Source of the DNA: Megachile rotundata
Taxonomy: Eukaryota > Arthropoda > Insecta > Hymenoptera > Megachilidae
Length of the DNA: 64,000 nucleotides
Direction of reading: 5' to 3'
NCBI RefSeq assembly: GCF_050947335.1
Contig: NC_134991.1
Span: 6,634,001-6,698,000 of the forward strand
Every line of letters starts with the position of its first letter. Positions within the stretch are counted from its first letter, which is position 1. The notes under the pieces were generated by a model. The model was not told the origin of the DNA. It ran no database searches and saw nothing but the letters and a program-made list of their open reading frames with translations. The position numbers and the translations under genes were made by a program. This document shows, in pieces, positions 38,301 to 50,740 of this stretch.

Positions 38301-41300
38301 CATGCATATCGAAAGGAAGTATACGTTGTCAGCGAGTGTACCATTGTGCTATGTTGGATTTAATGTCGGCTGGGCGCGCGAATGTCACAGAGGTTCGAGG
38401 AAATACGAGGGTTGCAATGGCGACAGGGCGGGGAAGGGCGAGACATCTCGAGACCTCTCTCTGTTCCGGCAAAGGAAGAGGAGGCGAAAGAAAGGAAGGT
38501 GGTGACAATGCGATCTCGGCTCCGATACGGAATTGTCGGCGGCTCCGGGTACCCTTTCTCTTCGGCCGGTGAAATGAGCATAAGATTCTTCGGTTATTTC
38601 GCCGTCGAGCGAACGGAACGGTCAGAAAAAACTGCGCGAGATATCTCGCCGGCTTCCTATGGTTCGAATTGTGCGCCACGAACGTTCCAAATATCTCTGT
38701 CGGGTCTTTCCCTACCGCTTCGGTCAGCGATGCACCTTTTGACCCTCGTCCAGGCTCTCTCCTCGTATTTCTCACATTACTCCTCGGGTACTGTCTTTCT
38801 CGCCGCGCACCTCGACCTTGCAGTCGCCTAAGTTATTCGGCTTTTCGTTGTTCCCCGGCCCATTCGAGAATTTATCGAACGAGATATTCGCCTGTACCGC
38901 GGATGTTTCATTTGGAGAGGAACCAATCGAATGGCTCTCCGTACCTCTTCTTCAGGAATATCCGATTACTCCATTGAGGCAACAGTACGTTCTTAGACGA
39001 GCTCTAGGAGAGTTAAGTATGCTCTTTACTTCTTGGTTACCATATATTTTCTAAGTTAGATTTACAGTTGATTATACGCGTTACTGGCTTCAACTAACAT
39101 AGTTGAACTGATGATTCATTCAATAAATAAGAGTCCTGTAACCAATAGTTCACAACCTGCCATTGATTTGATCACTCATACCCAGTTCTTTTAGTGTCCT
39201 GTCAGGGTTTATCTCGAAATAAGAAAAGTGTTCGATATGCGTGAGAACTCGATCATCCTGGAACGGACTGTGACTCGACATTTTACATGCACATTAAAAA
39301 TTCCTTTCATATAAATTGAACCTTCATTGTACGCTTGCAATATTGTGCGATGTACACTGGCTTTTGATTGAAAGCATGATTGCAGGTTCGTCTAATAAAA
39401 ATATGATTATTAATGCAAACATATGAACGTCAAAGGATGCGAGAAAAATAACTTGATAAAAAACCTGCAAAACCATTGCCTGCATCCGCGAATCAACAGC
39501 AATAGCAATCTACGAACTAAAACGATATGAGCAAGAAAGGGGATGATTCGAACCCGGTATTAACAGGAATACGGGATTTTTTCTGGAATGGAAACAAAAA
39601 AATAGCAGACTGGTAGGCTCACGCATAGCTCATCTCGGTCGAATATTTTCATGTTCACCGTGACCAGCCAGATCGTTTTATCTGCCTGGAAACTGTCGCG
39701 TTGCATTGTTTGCAGTATATCGACCGAGAGATCCTGATAATCGAACCGGGACAATCGGTCGGTGTATAAAGCGAAATTACACGATAATGTGACTAGCAAA
39801 CCAAAAGGAACTTTTAAAGCGCAAACGTAACCTTTTCATATCTGTCGTTTGAGGTTTTATACCTCGATCATTTTATGCAGGAAATTTCAAAGGTGAAATT
39901 GTTACATTTAATACATAATTTAAACACAATGTCAAAGATGTATTTAACATGTGACTCGAAGTATTAAGCGTAGAATATGAATATATTGAATATACTCAAA
40001 TGAAGTTATATAATTAGCTGTAATGGCAGATGCTGAAGAATCATCTGATTTTTAACTCATACTTCATAAAATTCGAATGACCCAAATAATACAAGTCTTC
40101 AGCTAGTATACTGTTTCAATAGCCCTATTTAACATCCCCTTTTCTTTCAATACCTCTTTTTATCTGCTCTTATTCATCACAAATGCTTTCAATTTAAATG
40201 CCCTGAAAACACCAATACCTATCGTCTTCCAAAACCATCATCCACCCCGGGATCCTCGAATAACCAAAGCATCCTCGTAAATCGTTCTTAACTCCGGTTC
40301 ATCGACGGCCAACAAATCCCTAAAAAGGTCCATTCAATAATTACCAATACCTCTCGGTGCTGCATGGTTTATTCATTCTCGAACGCTTTTACAACCTAAC
40401 GCCATTATACCGGTCGTTCCATTTATCGTGAACGAAAGCAACCCTGAGATCCCGAGCATCTTCGAAAGCCGGTAACAACTCCTAGATCGATAAGTCCTGA
40501 AACTACACCGATTCACGGTGGTTCCTGAAAAAAATTCGCTCGATAATCACAAAAGCCTATCAAGGGTTTTATCGAAACATTCCCAAACTATTCCTACCGG
40601 TTAGCGCACAGAATCGGCCAGCAGAGAAATTCCTGATTCAAATGGAACGCTCAATTTCCGTGAATACGACCGAGTATCCTAATTTCAAGACTGTGAAGGA
40701 TTGTTTGCGTTGCATCGCGGAGCTGGCGAATCATTTGGTAGCTACAGTTAATTCCAATTCCTTTGGTTAACGTCTTCTATGGTCTGGTCGGATCGTTGTT
40801 GCATGTTCCGACAAGGGTGAAGCAGTAAATGTTTAAAGGAGCTCGTCCCTCGTGTATCTCGTTCGCAGTGCATCCCCGGGGATGCTTGTAACTGACATTT
40901 ACGAAAAGGATTCGATCTTACTGCACGAACCAAGTGCAACATCCCTTCTCTTCCAGTTTTATCGTGCAATTTGCTTTTTACTCCTCTTCGATTTCCGACG
41001 TCGTGAATTATGTCTCTCGTTCCGCTTCTATTATATCGCCAATTAAATTCGCGCATTTTGTTCCGTAATCGCTTGAATTACGCCGCAGAGGGATCAACAA
41101 ATTAACGCAAACAGTGTAAAATTGTTGTTTGTTGAATTTTGACACTTTGGACGCCGTAAACACTCGATAACAATTCCATGTACCCGGGGAGGCAATAACT
41201 GCGATTACAAAATATGATCGTTTACGGTATCAATTTGACCTTCGGTACAATTCTTTTTCAACTTCGATGCAAAATTGATCGAATTTCAATTAATTTTTTT

Positions 41301-44269
41301 AACACCTGGTGACCATGTCAAGCTCTCAGCGTTTAAACAAATTCATACATCATTCGGATGAGTAATTTTTTTTAGAAAAATATTTTCACGTTATTTTCTT
41401 AGGTTTTCAATATTTCAGTCTCAAGTACATTGGTTAATGATTTTTGTTTAAAAATTAATACGAAGATGGTGATTTAAATCCTGAAATAAATATACAAGAA
41501 TCCAGGTTTTAATCTTTTCTCAAAATGTTTGCACCCTCTAATGAGGTACTGATAACCGCACCACCCTCGAGTCGCATCTTCCTCCGGTTCTCAGCATTAA
41601 AACTCGGTTCTCGTAATTGAAAACAACGTGGATGAAAATGAAAAGTAAGACACAGAAAGAAGAGGGGTGCGACGACGAAGAACGTAACCCGGCTAATCCG
41701 ATTATAAATAAAATTGAATTTTTAATCGCGTCGACGTCGATTCGCCGGTGGACGAGTGCTAAGAATTAAAATCGAACGAACATGGTGCGGGCAAAAGGCA
41801 GGACTGTTGCTGCAATTAAATTAGCCAGCGCTAGCAAATAAAAGCGTCTTGGTAACCTCATTAAAGGGGGTTCAATAATGAATCAAAGCGAGCTGACGCG
41901 GATAGGGTGTCTCGATGAAAACGCGTTTCCACGAAGCTCGCCGATTTACAATACCGCGATCAACTAAAAAGGAAAACCTTTAAACCGAGCGTGTAATTAA
42001 ATCTCTCGCGAGACTCCCATTTCTAGTGGTCCCCGGCCGCGTCTTCTCTCTTTTCTTCAACGCGTTTCTTCCGGCTGGTTTTCCTTTTATTTCATGGCCG
42101 CTCGCCATTCATCCACCTGCTTCTCTCGCCTCGCCCCGCGGAGTGTGCAACCGGAGCGGCTTCTTGAAATAATGTAAAGCACCTCTTTCAAGCCCGCCAC
42201 CCTCGTCTACACCGTTCACAGCCCTTGTCCCTTTTTCCCGGCTACCCCTTCGGCCGCGTTCGCACGCCTCTGAAGATTTGAATCTCTTTTCTTGCCCCTA
42301 TCGTGGTGGCTGCGGCTGCTGCTCCTCGCGCCACCCGGCAAATTTCTTCCGGCCTGTTTGTTGCTCCCTAACGATCGCACGACCGACACTTTGGCGCTTG
42401 CCGGAACGCGATATCTCTCCAGAGATTAGGACACGTCCTTCGAAGGCCTACCAAAACCTCCACCTTCTCTCAGAGGACCGCTGATAACGCTGCGTGGAAA
42501 TTAAATTGTAAGATTCGCGATAACACGGATAACGAGCGCGAAAGTTTTGGGGTGTCGACTCATCTTGGAGTTGAGTGGTTTTTGAGGGAAGTTTGATCTT
42601 TCGGTGTCGTTAGGTAGCACTGAAAAATTTTACGATCTTGACATTCTACGTTGTATATTTTTCCTAGAAGAAAAATGTGACTAAAGTACAAAATTACAGG
42701 ATGAAAATTTCAGAAATGTATCGACTGGAATATTTCAGCGAAGATCAATTACATTTAGAGGTTTCATTTATCCTTGAGCGGTAGGAACGTGTTTAACACG
42801 TTTCTGCTTAAGGTGATCTGCTACCGTCTCTGGCCAAGCGGATTCGGCGTCCCTAGCCTAATTACAGGGCCGAACGACCCTGAGCACCTGCGACTTCACT
42901 CGTTTCGTTTTCGTGCCGAACACCCATGATTCTTCACCTTCGAGGAAAGAAACCATATAGACATACGTACATAAACGAATTCGGAAAATTTCAAGCTGAA
43001 GCTTCAGCTAAAACTTACGTCAAAAATCTACACGTATTTCAGTTTTATTATTTTAAATCAAGTTTCCGTTAAGACTGCTTAATATTCTCGTGGATACTTC
43101 GATATTCCGATCCAATTCACTTAACGTCGGGTAATAAAATCAAACAGCTTGTCCTTCTTTTTCAAGTTAAACTCTTAGCCACTTTCTGAAATCCTGGCTG
43201 AAAGGGTAGTTAAAAATCATTGCACTCTTAGCCCCGAACTATACTCTAATTTAAAAGTTTTCGGCCGAAATGAAACGCCTTCGTTTTCCAACAAACTTTT
43301 TACTCGGTCTCGTCAGTTCGACGCTGGCTGTTGATCTTCCGCGAACATTTCGCTGCTCGCTAACGCACCTCCTCTTCGTGTACCTCGCTAACCGAAGTAC
43401 ACGCTCGCGTTTACATTGCACCACCGATATTCGTTTATTATTCATGCAACTATATTAAACGCGGTCACTGGTCGTCATCGATCGCTCTGACCAGTTTGTT
43501 TTGGGTCAACTTTGCCCGGCTGACTGTGCATTTTCGTTAGATTTTGATTAGATACTCGTATCGATAATGAAACCATCCCTCGGGGCTTCGCTACAAAAAG
43601 ATATCGAGCTACTCTCGTTGTTTTTATTAAATGATCGCAACTGTTTGATTTGTCGTAGAGAAACCGAACTTGTTTCTAATTAACTGCGAAGAGTAAACTG
43701 TGTGGCAAAGTTTGAAATGAAGCGTCAGTATAGTTGCTTTCAACCCTTTGGTTACTGCCATCGTGTATCAAACTTTCTAACTTGCTGTAGAAATAAAAAT
43801 AATTTTTTCGTTAATGTGTAAATTGTTAGAAGTTCGTGTTTAGTGAAAAAATTAAGGTGAAGCATGAAATTAAGTAGTCATTTGTGTTTAATTTGTACGA
43901 ACTTTTAATGAGAAGTTTCTAGTATTCCGCATAAAAAATTTCCCATTTTATCAAGCTCTTCATCAACGAGCGGATGATGCATTTTTTGGAAATTTTGAAC
44001 CATAGCTCGCGTATGAAAGCGAAATGACCGTTTTATTCGAGCCGTGGTTTAAGAGCCACGAAATGACCCTCCTTTCGGCCGAGAGCCAACAAGTTCATTA
44101 GTCTTCTTTCAGCGAATCCTAACGCTGCTTTCTCGCTCGCCGAGCAGAATCGTATGACTTATTAAGTCACTCTTGAAATCTTATAAAGTGCTGTCGACTC
44201 TTTATCCTAGTTCGTTCCTTTCGTTATGTCGGATTACAAATTTATTTTTCTATTCATACTTGGTGTAAA
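38301..44269. other. Intronic DNA, no gene seen
   Basis: CpG-rich blocks lie at about 38330-38980, 40400-41060, 41560-42560 and 43260-43450, separated by AT-rich DNA. A tRNA A-box-like word (TGGCCAAGCGG, 42831-42841) has no matching B box. At 44040-44060 a short hairpin, CGTGG...CCACG, is visible. Confidence 0.5.
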
Positions 44270-44430
44270 CTTACAAATGTTTATGATTTAAAATTTCCAA
44301 TCTTCTAAAATTCGATGTTTTTAAATTTCTAAACAAGTCCAAAACTCTCCAAGTTTCAAATATTCAGACGTCTACAAGTTTCTAAATTCGCAAATTTGTA
44401 TTATTATACACAAGTTTCTAAAAATCCATA
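44270..44430 (-). repeat. Degenerate tract, C-rich orientation
   Basis: Words such as aaatttccaatcttctaaa, caagtttcaaatattc and acaagtttctaaattc recur. Confidence 0.5.
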
Positions 44431-47309
44431 GACCTGTCTTCTTCAGTGATCACCGTCGTAAATTATTGAATAAAAATTGCTTGTCCTTTGACACAACCAT
44501 TTCAGCGATTCGTGTACCAGGAAGAAGGAGGCAAAGAGTACATGGATGAAGGGCGAGATGAAGGAAAGGCAGATAATTGTAGGTAGAAGACGGAGCCCGA
44601 GGGACCGGTCTCCAAGGCCAGTTCCGATCGGTCGTACGTCTTCCTGAGATACTACTCGTATCGAGTTTCCAGGAGGATCGACGTATATCGTTCTCCACGT
44701 CAACATACGACAAGAAACGACGATAGAACGGCGTTCTTAGTGTGTACGCGGTATATTTCGCGTGGGGGATGCTGCACGATACCGCCTCCACGGGTCAAAG
44801 ACCATCGACGGGGGCTAATAAACGTAGCACGTGTCTCCGTCGAGAAAACTCGTAAATGCGCCGAGGTATCGATACTCGTTACGTGAGATGATTAAAGAAA
44901 CTATGTGTTCGCCATTTTTATGCGGTTGCTCTTAACGACGGTATTACAAGTACGTAAATTCGATGGAGGTTTATGCATTGTGAGGTTATGTATAGGTTAG
45001 CATTGAGGCGGTATGACCACAAATCTAGCACAACTAAGTCTTTACAACTAGTAATTAACGTAGTGTATAATATTAATATGTTTCATGGCATTAATTACGA
45101 TATGGAAAATTGAAGATGAAGAGGTTTGTGATGCATTTGCTAAAGTTACTAAACCCAATTTAATAATTGCATTGAGTGATCGAGTTTTTTACCGTATAAT
45201 TTTGAATAACAAGACTGTTACATGCTTGTAACCATACACAATCGATACGCTCCGCTCGTTCCCGTTTCAAAGCGGGCGGAGAGAGAATATCGATGTCAAG
45301 AGACTCTTTCAACAGACACAAGTCGGAAGACGGCGAACTAATTAAACAAAATTCCTGTTCGTCGTAGGGTAGAACAATTCGACGTTAATGAAAGTAACGA
45401 AGAATTTTGTAATTACCGCGTGTTCGGACAAAAGCTGCATTCTTATATAAAGAATATTAAAAACTGTAACGCATCGTTTTCTTTCCGAGTCCTCTCCACG
45501 TCTGCCCGAAGAGCAGCAGCCACGGGACGAATTTTCGTATCGTTCAGCTGGTTAAGGGCCCGCGAAAGTTCTCTCCAGCTGAGTAATATCATCAACCGTC
45601 CTCCTCGTCGCGGTTGAAATTCTCCGTCTGTCCCGGTTGCCTCTGGATGAAGAAGAATATCCGATAAATCCGTTCTCCGGTGTACTTGCCGACGTCTCCA
45701 ATGTCAAAGCTTTCGAGTGGAGTGTGCTTGTCGTCGCAGAGAGGGTTAAGCCCGCGCGTGTGTGCACGCGCGTATACGTGAGCCGGTGGTGTGCGGATAA
45801 AAAGCGAGGGACGGGCAGATAAAGCGGGAGAAAAAAGGTTGGACGGGGGTGGAGAGACAGAACGACGGAGAAAAAGGAAACGAGAAGAGGTGGTGTTTCT
45901 GGGGTGTAGACGCGAGTGTGTACGTGTACGAACACACCGGGGCCATCAGCCAGAGACGAGGATCAACGTAACGAGATGCGCCACATACGCCCACCGACTC
46001 AGACGATCTCATTTAATGAAGTATACCTCGCAATTATGTCGTTCGTGATAGCCGTAGATGTGCATTAGACGTCTCTTTCTTCCTGCCTCCGCCACGTCGC
46101 TCATCGTCCGACCAGGAACCGCGTTTTCGCTACCCTCTTCGACTGTCTGCTACTTCCTGCCGCCCCCTCGCCAATCCTGCCACTGTAGTATCTGAATTAA
46201 TCAAGACTATATACACACGCGGTGTCCTGTTTTTAAAATACCCTCGTAGTTACCTATTCAATTAATTCTTTTAAAAAATTATTTTGCATATCATTTCGAA
46301 ATCTTATTATATTACGAACATATACAGTGTCAGTTCTAATGGGCAATAAAAACATAGACCAAGGAACGTCATTTTTCGCGGATGTTACAGTAAAAGAATT
46401 TTAGTATATCTCTTACTATTTACTTTGAAAAGTTACATAATTTTTAAAGATATGTCTGATGTTCAAATTTTGAAAATTTACTTCAAAATTTCTACTACCT
46501 AACTTTCATTGTCTTTAAAAGAATATTTATGTTTTAAAGTGAATGATCACAAAATCTCGCAAACCCTTGTAGCTACTCTTGTTTTTCTAATTGTGTCCTG
46601 ATGTCCTAATGTCTCCCAAGTCTCGTCTAAATTTTGATTAAGAAACGGATCAAATTATCCCTGACAATATTGATCAAAAGACATTCTGTGCATACACAGG
46701 ATGAAACGATTTTTTCCTGACACAATCGTCCTTTTGTTCCACCCTCGCCTGGAAAATTTATAAGGGCGGGCTCCCTTTCCATTCCGCACCCCTTTTTTTG
46801 TCTCTGGAAATTAATTCGTAATGCCAGTGGACAGCGTGAAAATGCTGACTGCTCGAAGATTTTTAATAGTTGAGAATCCTCGAAGAATTTTTTATGTATC
46901 AAAATTTTGTAGTTGAAAATTGATACAAAATTCTATCGAAAGATGGCACTTGCTTTGTACACTGTCATTCACACAAAACCTGTCAGGATACGATGTCAAG
47001 GTTTTGTTAAAAATAGAACCGTTTGTAGCAAAACGGGAAATGTTGCTCGTAGGTTGCAACGTTTTGCTTGCAAAGCGCATTTCGCGTGGGACAACATCGA
47101 TAACCGTCCATTACACGATTCCTGTCACAGTCGACCAATTACACTTTGCAAACAATGACGAAAACTGTCGCCGTTTTGTAGTTTTAAAACTGTCAGCGAC
47201 TATTTCTCTTCGATCAAATTGAAAATGGAATATTTGTAAAAAATACTAGCGAAAGACAGCAAAGTTTCATCGGTTCCTACTGTTATTTTAACGCCGTGAC
47301 GCACGGTTC
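44431..47309. other. Intronic DNA, no gene seen
   Basis: CpG-rich segments lie at about 44440-44900 and 45240-46180, and a weaker one at 46960-47160. AT-rich DNA lies at 46190-46640. Frames on both strands at 45550-46050 are low-complexity and look like chance. Confidence 0.5.
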
Positions 47310-47475
47310 GTAAATTTAAAACTTTTCAATTTCAGAATTTATGATTCTGAGAACGTCTAAACCGGGAACTCATGATTCCAAAAATATCTGAATTTGTACA
47401 ACCTGACTTTTCAATTTTTGGTCTATAGATTTGAGAAGTTATCACTTCTATATTTACAAATCTGAATTATTCCAC
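47310..47475 (-). repeat. Degenerate tract, C-rich orientation
   Basis: Words such as ttcaatttcagaattt, gattccaaaaatatc and acttttcaatttttgg recur. A weak member of the family. Confidence 0.35.
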
Positions 47476-48189
47476 CGTTTTCTATTTTTCACAAAACAGT
47501 TACTTTACAAATTTCCGCTCGTGAGTACCTGGCTAATAAAGATTGCTGTAATTTGGACGAAGGGTAAAAACAATCAGAGAAGGGAGAACAGAAAAGGGGC
47601 GTGCAAAAGTGAAAAAAAATGAAAAGCGCAGAGAGGGAAAGGATGAAAGAGAAAGGCAGAGGGTGCAGAAGAGAGAAGGTAGTCGGTGACGACAACGGCA
47701 TTCCGCGAAATGTCATTTCCATCGCGTCGGTCATCGATCAAGCGACATGCAGTGAGTACGGTAACTGATATCGACAGGGTTGGACGACGCTGCCGACGTC
47801 CACGATGAGTGACGTCTCGCGACCGGTGTCCATTCTATGTCCCGAAAAATTTTTTTTCTCCCCCTTTCGCTCGGCAACGACAGTAACGATTTTTCGTTTC
47901 TCTTCGGCACCTCGTTCCCCGTCCTCTTCGCCACCCGACCCGTTTACACGCGACCGCTCGTGTTACCTGTCATGTAACGCGAATCGAGTTCGATGCCGTG
48001 AAATACGGGCCACGCTGATTATTAGCGAAATGGGAGTCGTGTAAAGGTTGTATTCTTTAATATTTCGTTGCTCCCTTCTTCTCTTCGACTTGCAACTTCC
48101 TTCGGCTATTTTAACTGTGGACGCTGATATTACAGTTGCTGCTCGTTCAGTATATTGCTGATGCAGCTTCGTGAGATGTCTTGATCAGA
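47476..48189. other. Intronic DNA, no gene seen
   Basis: Purine-rich on + at 47570-47690, then CpG-rich to about 48120. No gene was recognised. Confidence 0.5.
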
Positions 48190-48395
48190 AGTTTTGAGGT
48201 ATTTGGAGATTTAGACAGTTTTGAAAATTTGACAAATTAGGAATTTGACACTCGGAGATTTGGGTGTGTGGAAACTCGGAAATATAGAAATTTGAGGTTT
48301 GAAGGTATGAAAATTTGAAGACTCGGGGATTTAAGGGTTTGAAGATTTGAAAACTGGGAAATTAGGAAATGTAGGAATTTAAAATTTGAAGTCCA
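48190..48395 (+). repeat. Degenerate tract, G-rich orientation
   Basis: Words such as tatttggagatttagac, cacteggagattt-like variants, gaagactcggggattta and ttgaagatttgaaaac recur at short irregular spacing. Confidence 0.6.
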
Positions 48396-50619
48396 TCTGC
48401 TTTACTCCATAGAATACATCAGACAATAGTTACGCAAAATTCTGTAAAATCTTCATCAATGGCGTCTAAGATATCCAATTTCCTACACAAACCTCAAGGT
48501 TCGATCTTTGTCATTCATGTTTCATCGTCATTCATTTTCGTATCAACCGATAAGTTCAGTTCGTGTAATTGGATCGGCATTCTCATACATGGCCATCACA
48601 ATGAAAATATTATGAATGAGAGATGTATGAAACGTGATCACTAAATAAGCCAGATAAAAGGTGTCTCGGATTACCCTCCTCGCTATCTTAGGTGACGTCA
48701 TCGTGAACCGTGAAAACTATGCGATAGGATGTTTAATATGGTTTCTTATTTCCGACCGCTGCATCTGCATCAGATGCAACTTGAAGAGAAAACAATACAT
48801 ATCAGAAGATACCACTGAGTGATGCAATTTCTAAACTTGTTATGTGCGCTACGTTTCTCTGTTTGTAATAAGACCCTGTATTTTAGCACTCATTGTTCTC
48901 TGAACGGTGTGCACGAAAGAGTATTAGCTTGTTATATAAAAAACTTGTAAAATACTTCAATTCACATATGATAACACGTTAATATTTTGTGTGATAAGTA
49001 TACATTCAAATATGTTTTTAATGCCACTGTATTTAAATTTTTCGTAACATTTCATATTATATGGCTCCATGTTACAATTTCACACAAAGAATAAAAAATT
49101 CATGCAATATTATATCGTAGTACTTACTATAAAGGAAAAAGATATTTTCGTTCAAACAAAAATCATCAAAACTCAGAGACTTCATTTAGACATTAATTGT
49201 GTAAAAAATAAAAACTTGTGCCAGTCTTGTAGCATTGTGCTACCATCAATTAACGTTTCGCATCAGATTATAGCAAATGTCAAAGAAATGCAGACCGTGC
49301 ATACGAAAGTTGTATAAAATCGTGTAAATGAAGTAGCATTCAAGAAGACCACCTTATCGCGAAGTAAGATTAAAGAAGAAGGTGTATTTCTCGCAGCTAT
49401 CGATCGAGAGCAACATTATAGAGACGCGAGTTCGGCTTTGGTGCACTGTTCGTCCGGTTGGCCATGCATCTTTAGGCTCGACGAGCTGCACACGGTTGCT
49501 GCACTCTCCGTGAAGCGCTCCCGGGACGCATAAATCAAAGTCGTCCACGGAGACTTGCCTCGGTTACGTTCTTCGTTCGTTTCCCGTCTCTCTCTCGCTC
49601 TCCTTATTTCACCGGTGTCTCTCCCACGAGTCGGCCTCCTCCCTCGTTCGGCCACGGTCGAGAGCGTGTCGTCGAGATTTCTAATTCAAGCTAATCCTTT
49701 TTCGCCGTTCTAATTACATTATCAATTCACGGTGGACGGACCCGCTGGCCGGTCGCGGGACATGTGTGCGTGTGCACATACGCAGATACGTTGAACGCAT
49801 CGGCATTTACATGGTCGGCCCTGTTGCATGTCGCAGTCCCGTCGCGGTCGACTGATTTATGGCGGCCGAATAAATTATAAGGAGCAGATAGAAAAGAGCG
49901 TCGACCGGCTTTGAAGGCCGGTGTCAGCAATTATCTGCCGCTTCTCTGCCCCTCCGATCGATTATCTCCCGGTCAAATTTCCCGTCGAATTCAGTTTTGA
50001 ATTTCATCGAACCGGCGGATACATTATTAATGCAATCAAAGCTCGTTCCATTTTTCATAGAATGCGTTTAATGAAAGACAGAGGGATAGAGGGAGAGAAT
50101 ACCGGTATCGAATTCATTGTTCGTGTTTTGATCGGAACGCGGATGCGTTTCGTCGCTTTAAATGGATATCCGTTTCCGTCGGCGGTATCGGCACCGGCCT
50201 TAATTAGCCGGAACCGGCGGAAATATTTCAAAAATTCGATCGACCCACGTGGCTGGATCGCGAGCCACGAAGATACACGATTAAATACGACTCGTAATTA
50301 CATTCCGTGAGTAATGGACCGGTATTTATGAAGACTTCGTTAATTCGCCGCGCAACCCACCCCACCTCTCCATTTGCCTTAATGGATAACGCAATCCAGA
50401 CGTAATTTCGCGCTTAGGAAAGCACGTGGGCATAATTTACGGCTCGTGAGACAGCCAACGAGTCTCGATGCTTCGTTGAATCACTCGATCGAGCGAACAA
50501 GTGCTGAGATGATTCTGCTAAACTAAGTACGCTCACTCTTCGTTTCCATTCTTAAAATATACCGTGATTTCTTGCTATCTATTTTCCTACCATTCCTAAT
50601 TTTACTATTTGAAAGTCGA
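48396..50619. other. Intronic DNA, no gene seen
   Basis: AT-rich to about 49370, then a long CpG-rich block at about 49370-50530. Within it, 49920-50310 mixes CpG-rich sequence with homeodomain-type ATTA words and stays open for 129 codons in one frame. No domain is visible. Confidence 0.5.
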
Positions 50620-50740
50620 CTTAAATGTTCTGAAAATATTGCGGACGAAATTCCTTAGAAGCCTGATAATTTAGATAATCTAATAATTTAGGAATTTGAA
50701 AGTTATTCATAATTTTCAAAATTTCGGAAGTTACACGTGC
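50620..50740 (+). repeat. Degenerate tract, G-rich orientation
   Basis: Words such as taatttagataatc and atttaggaatttgaaag recur. Short and weak. Confidence 0.3.

Noticed and set aside
39541..39560. B-box-like GATTCGAACCC (minus strand)
   Set aside because: The T-stem does not pair, and no A box or acceptor stem is found.
42831..42841. tRNA A-box-like word TGGCCAAGCGG
   Set aside because: No B box at the expected distance and no cloverleaf can be drawn.
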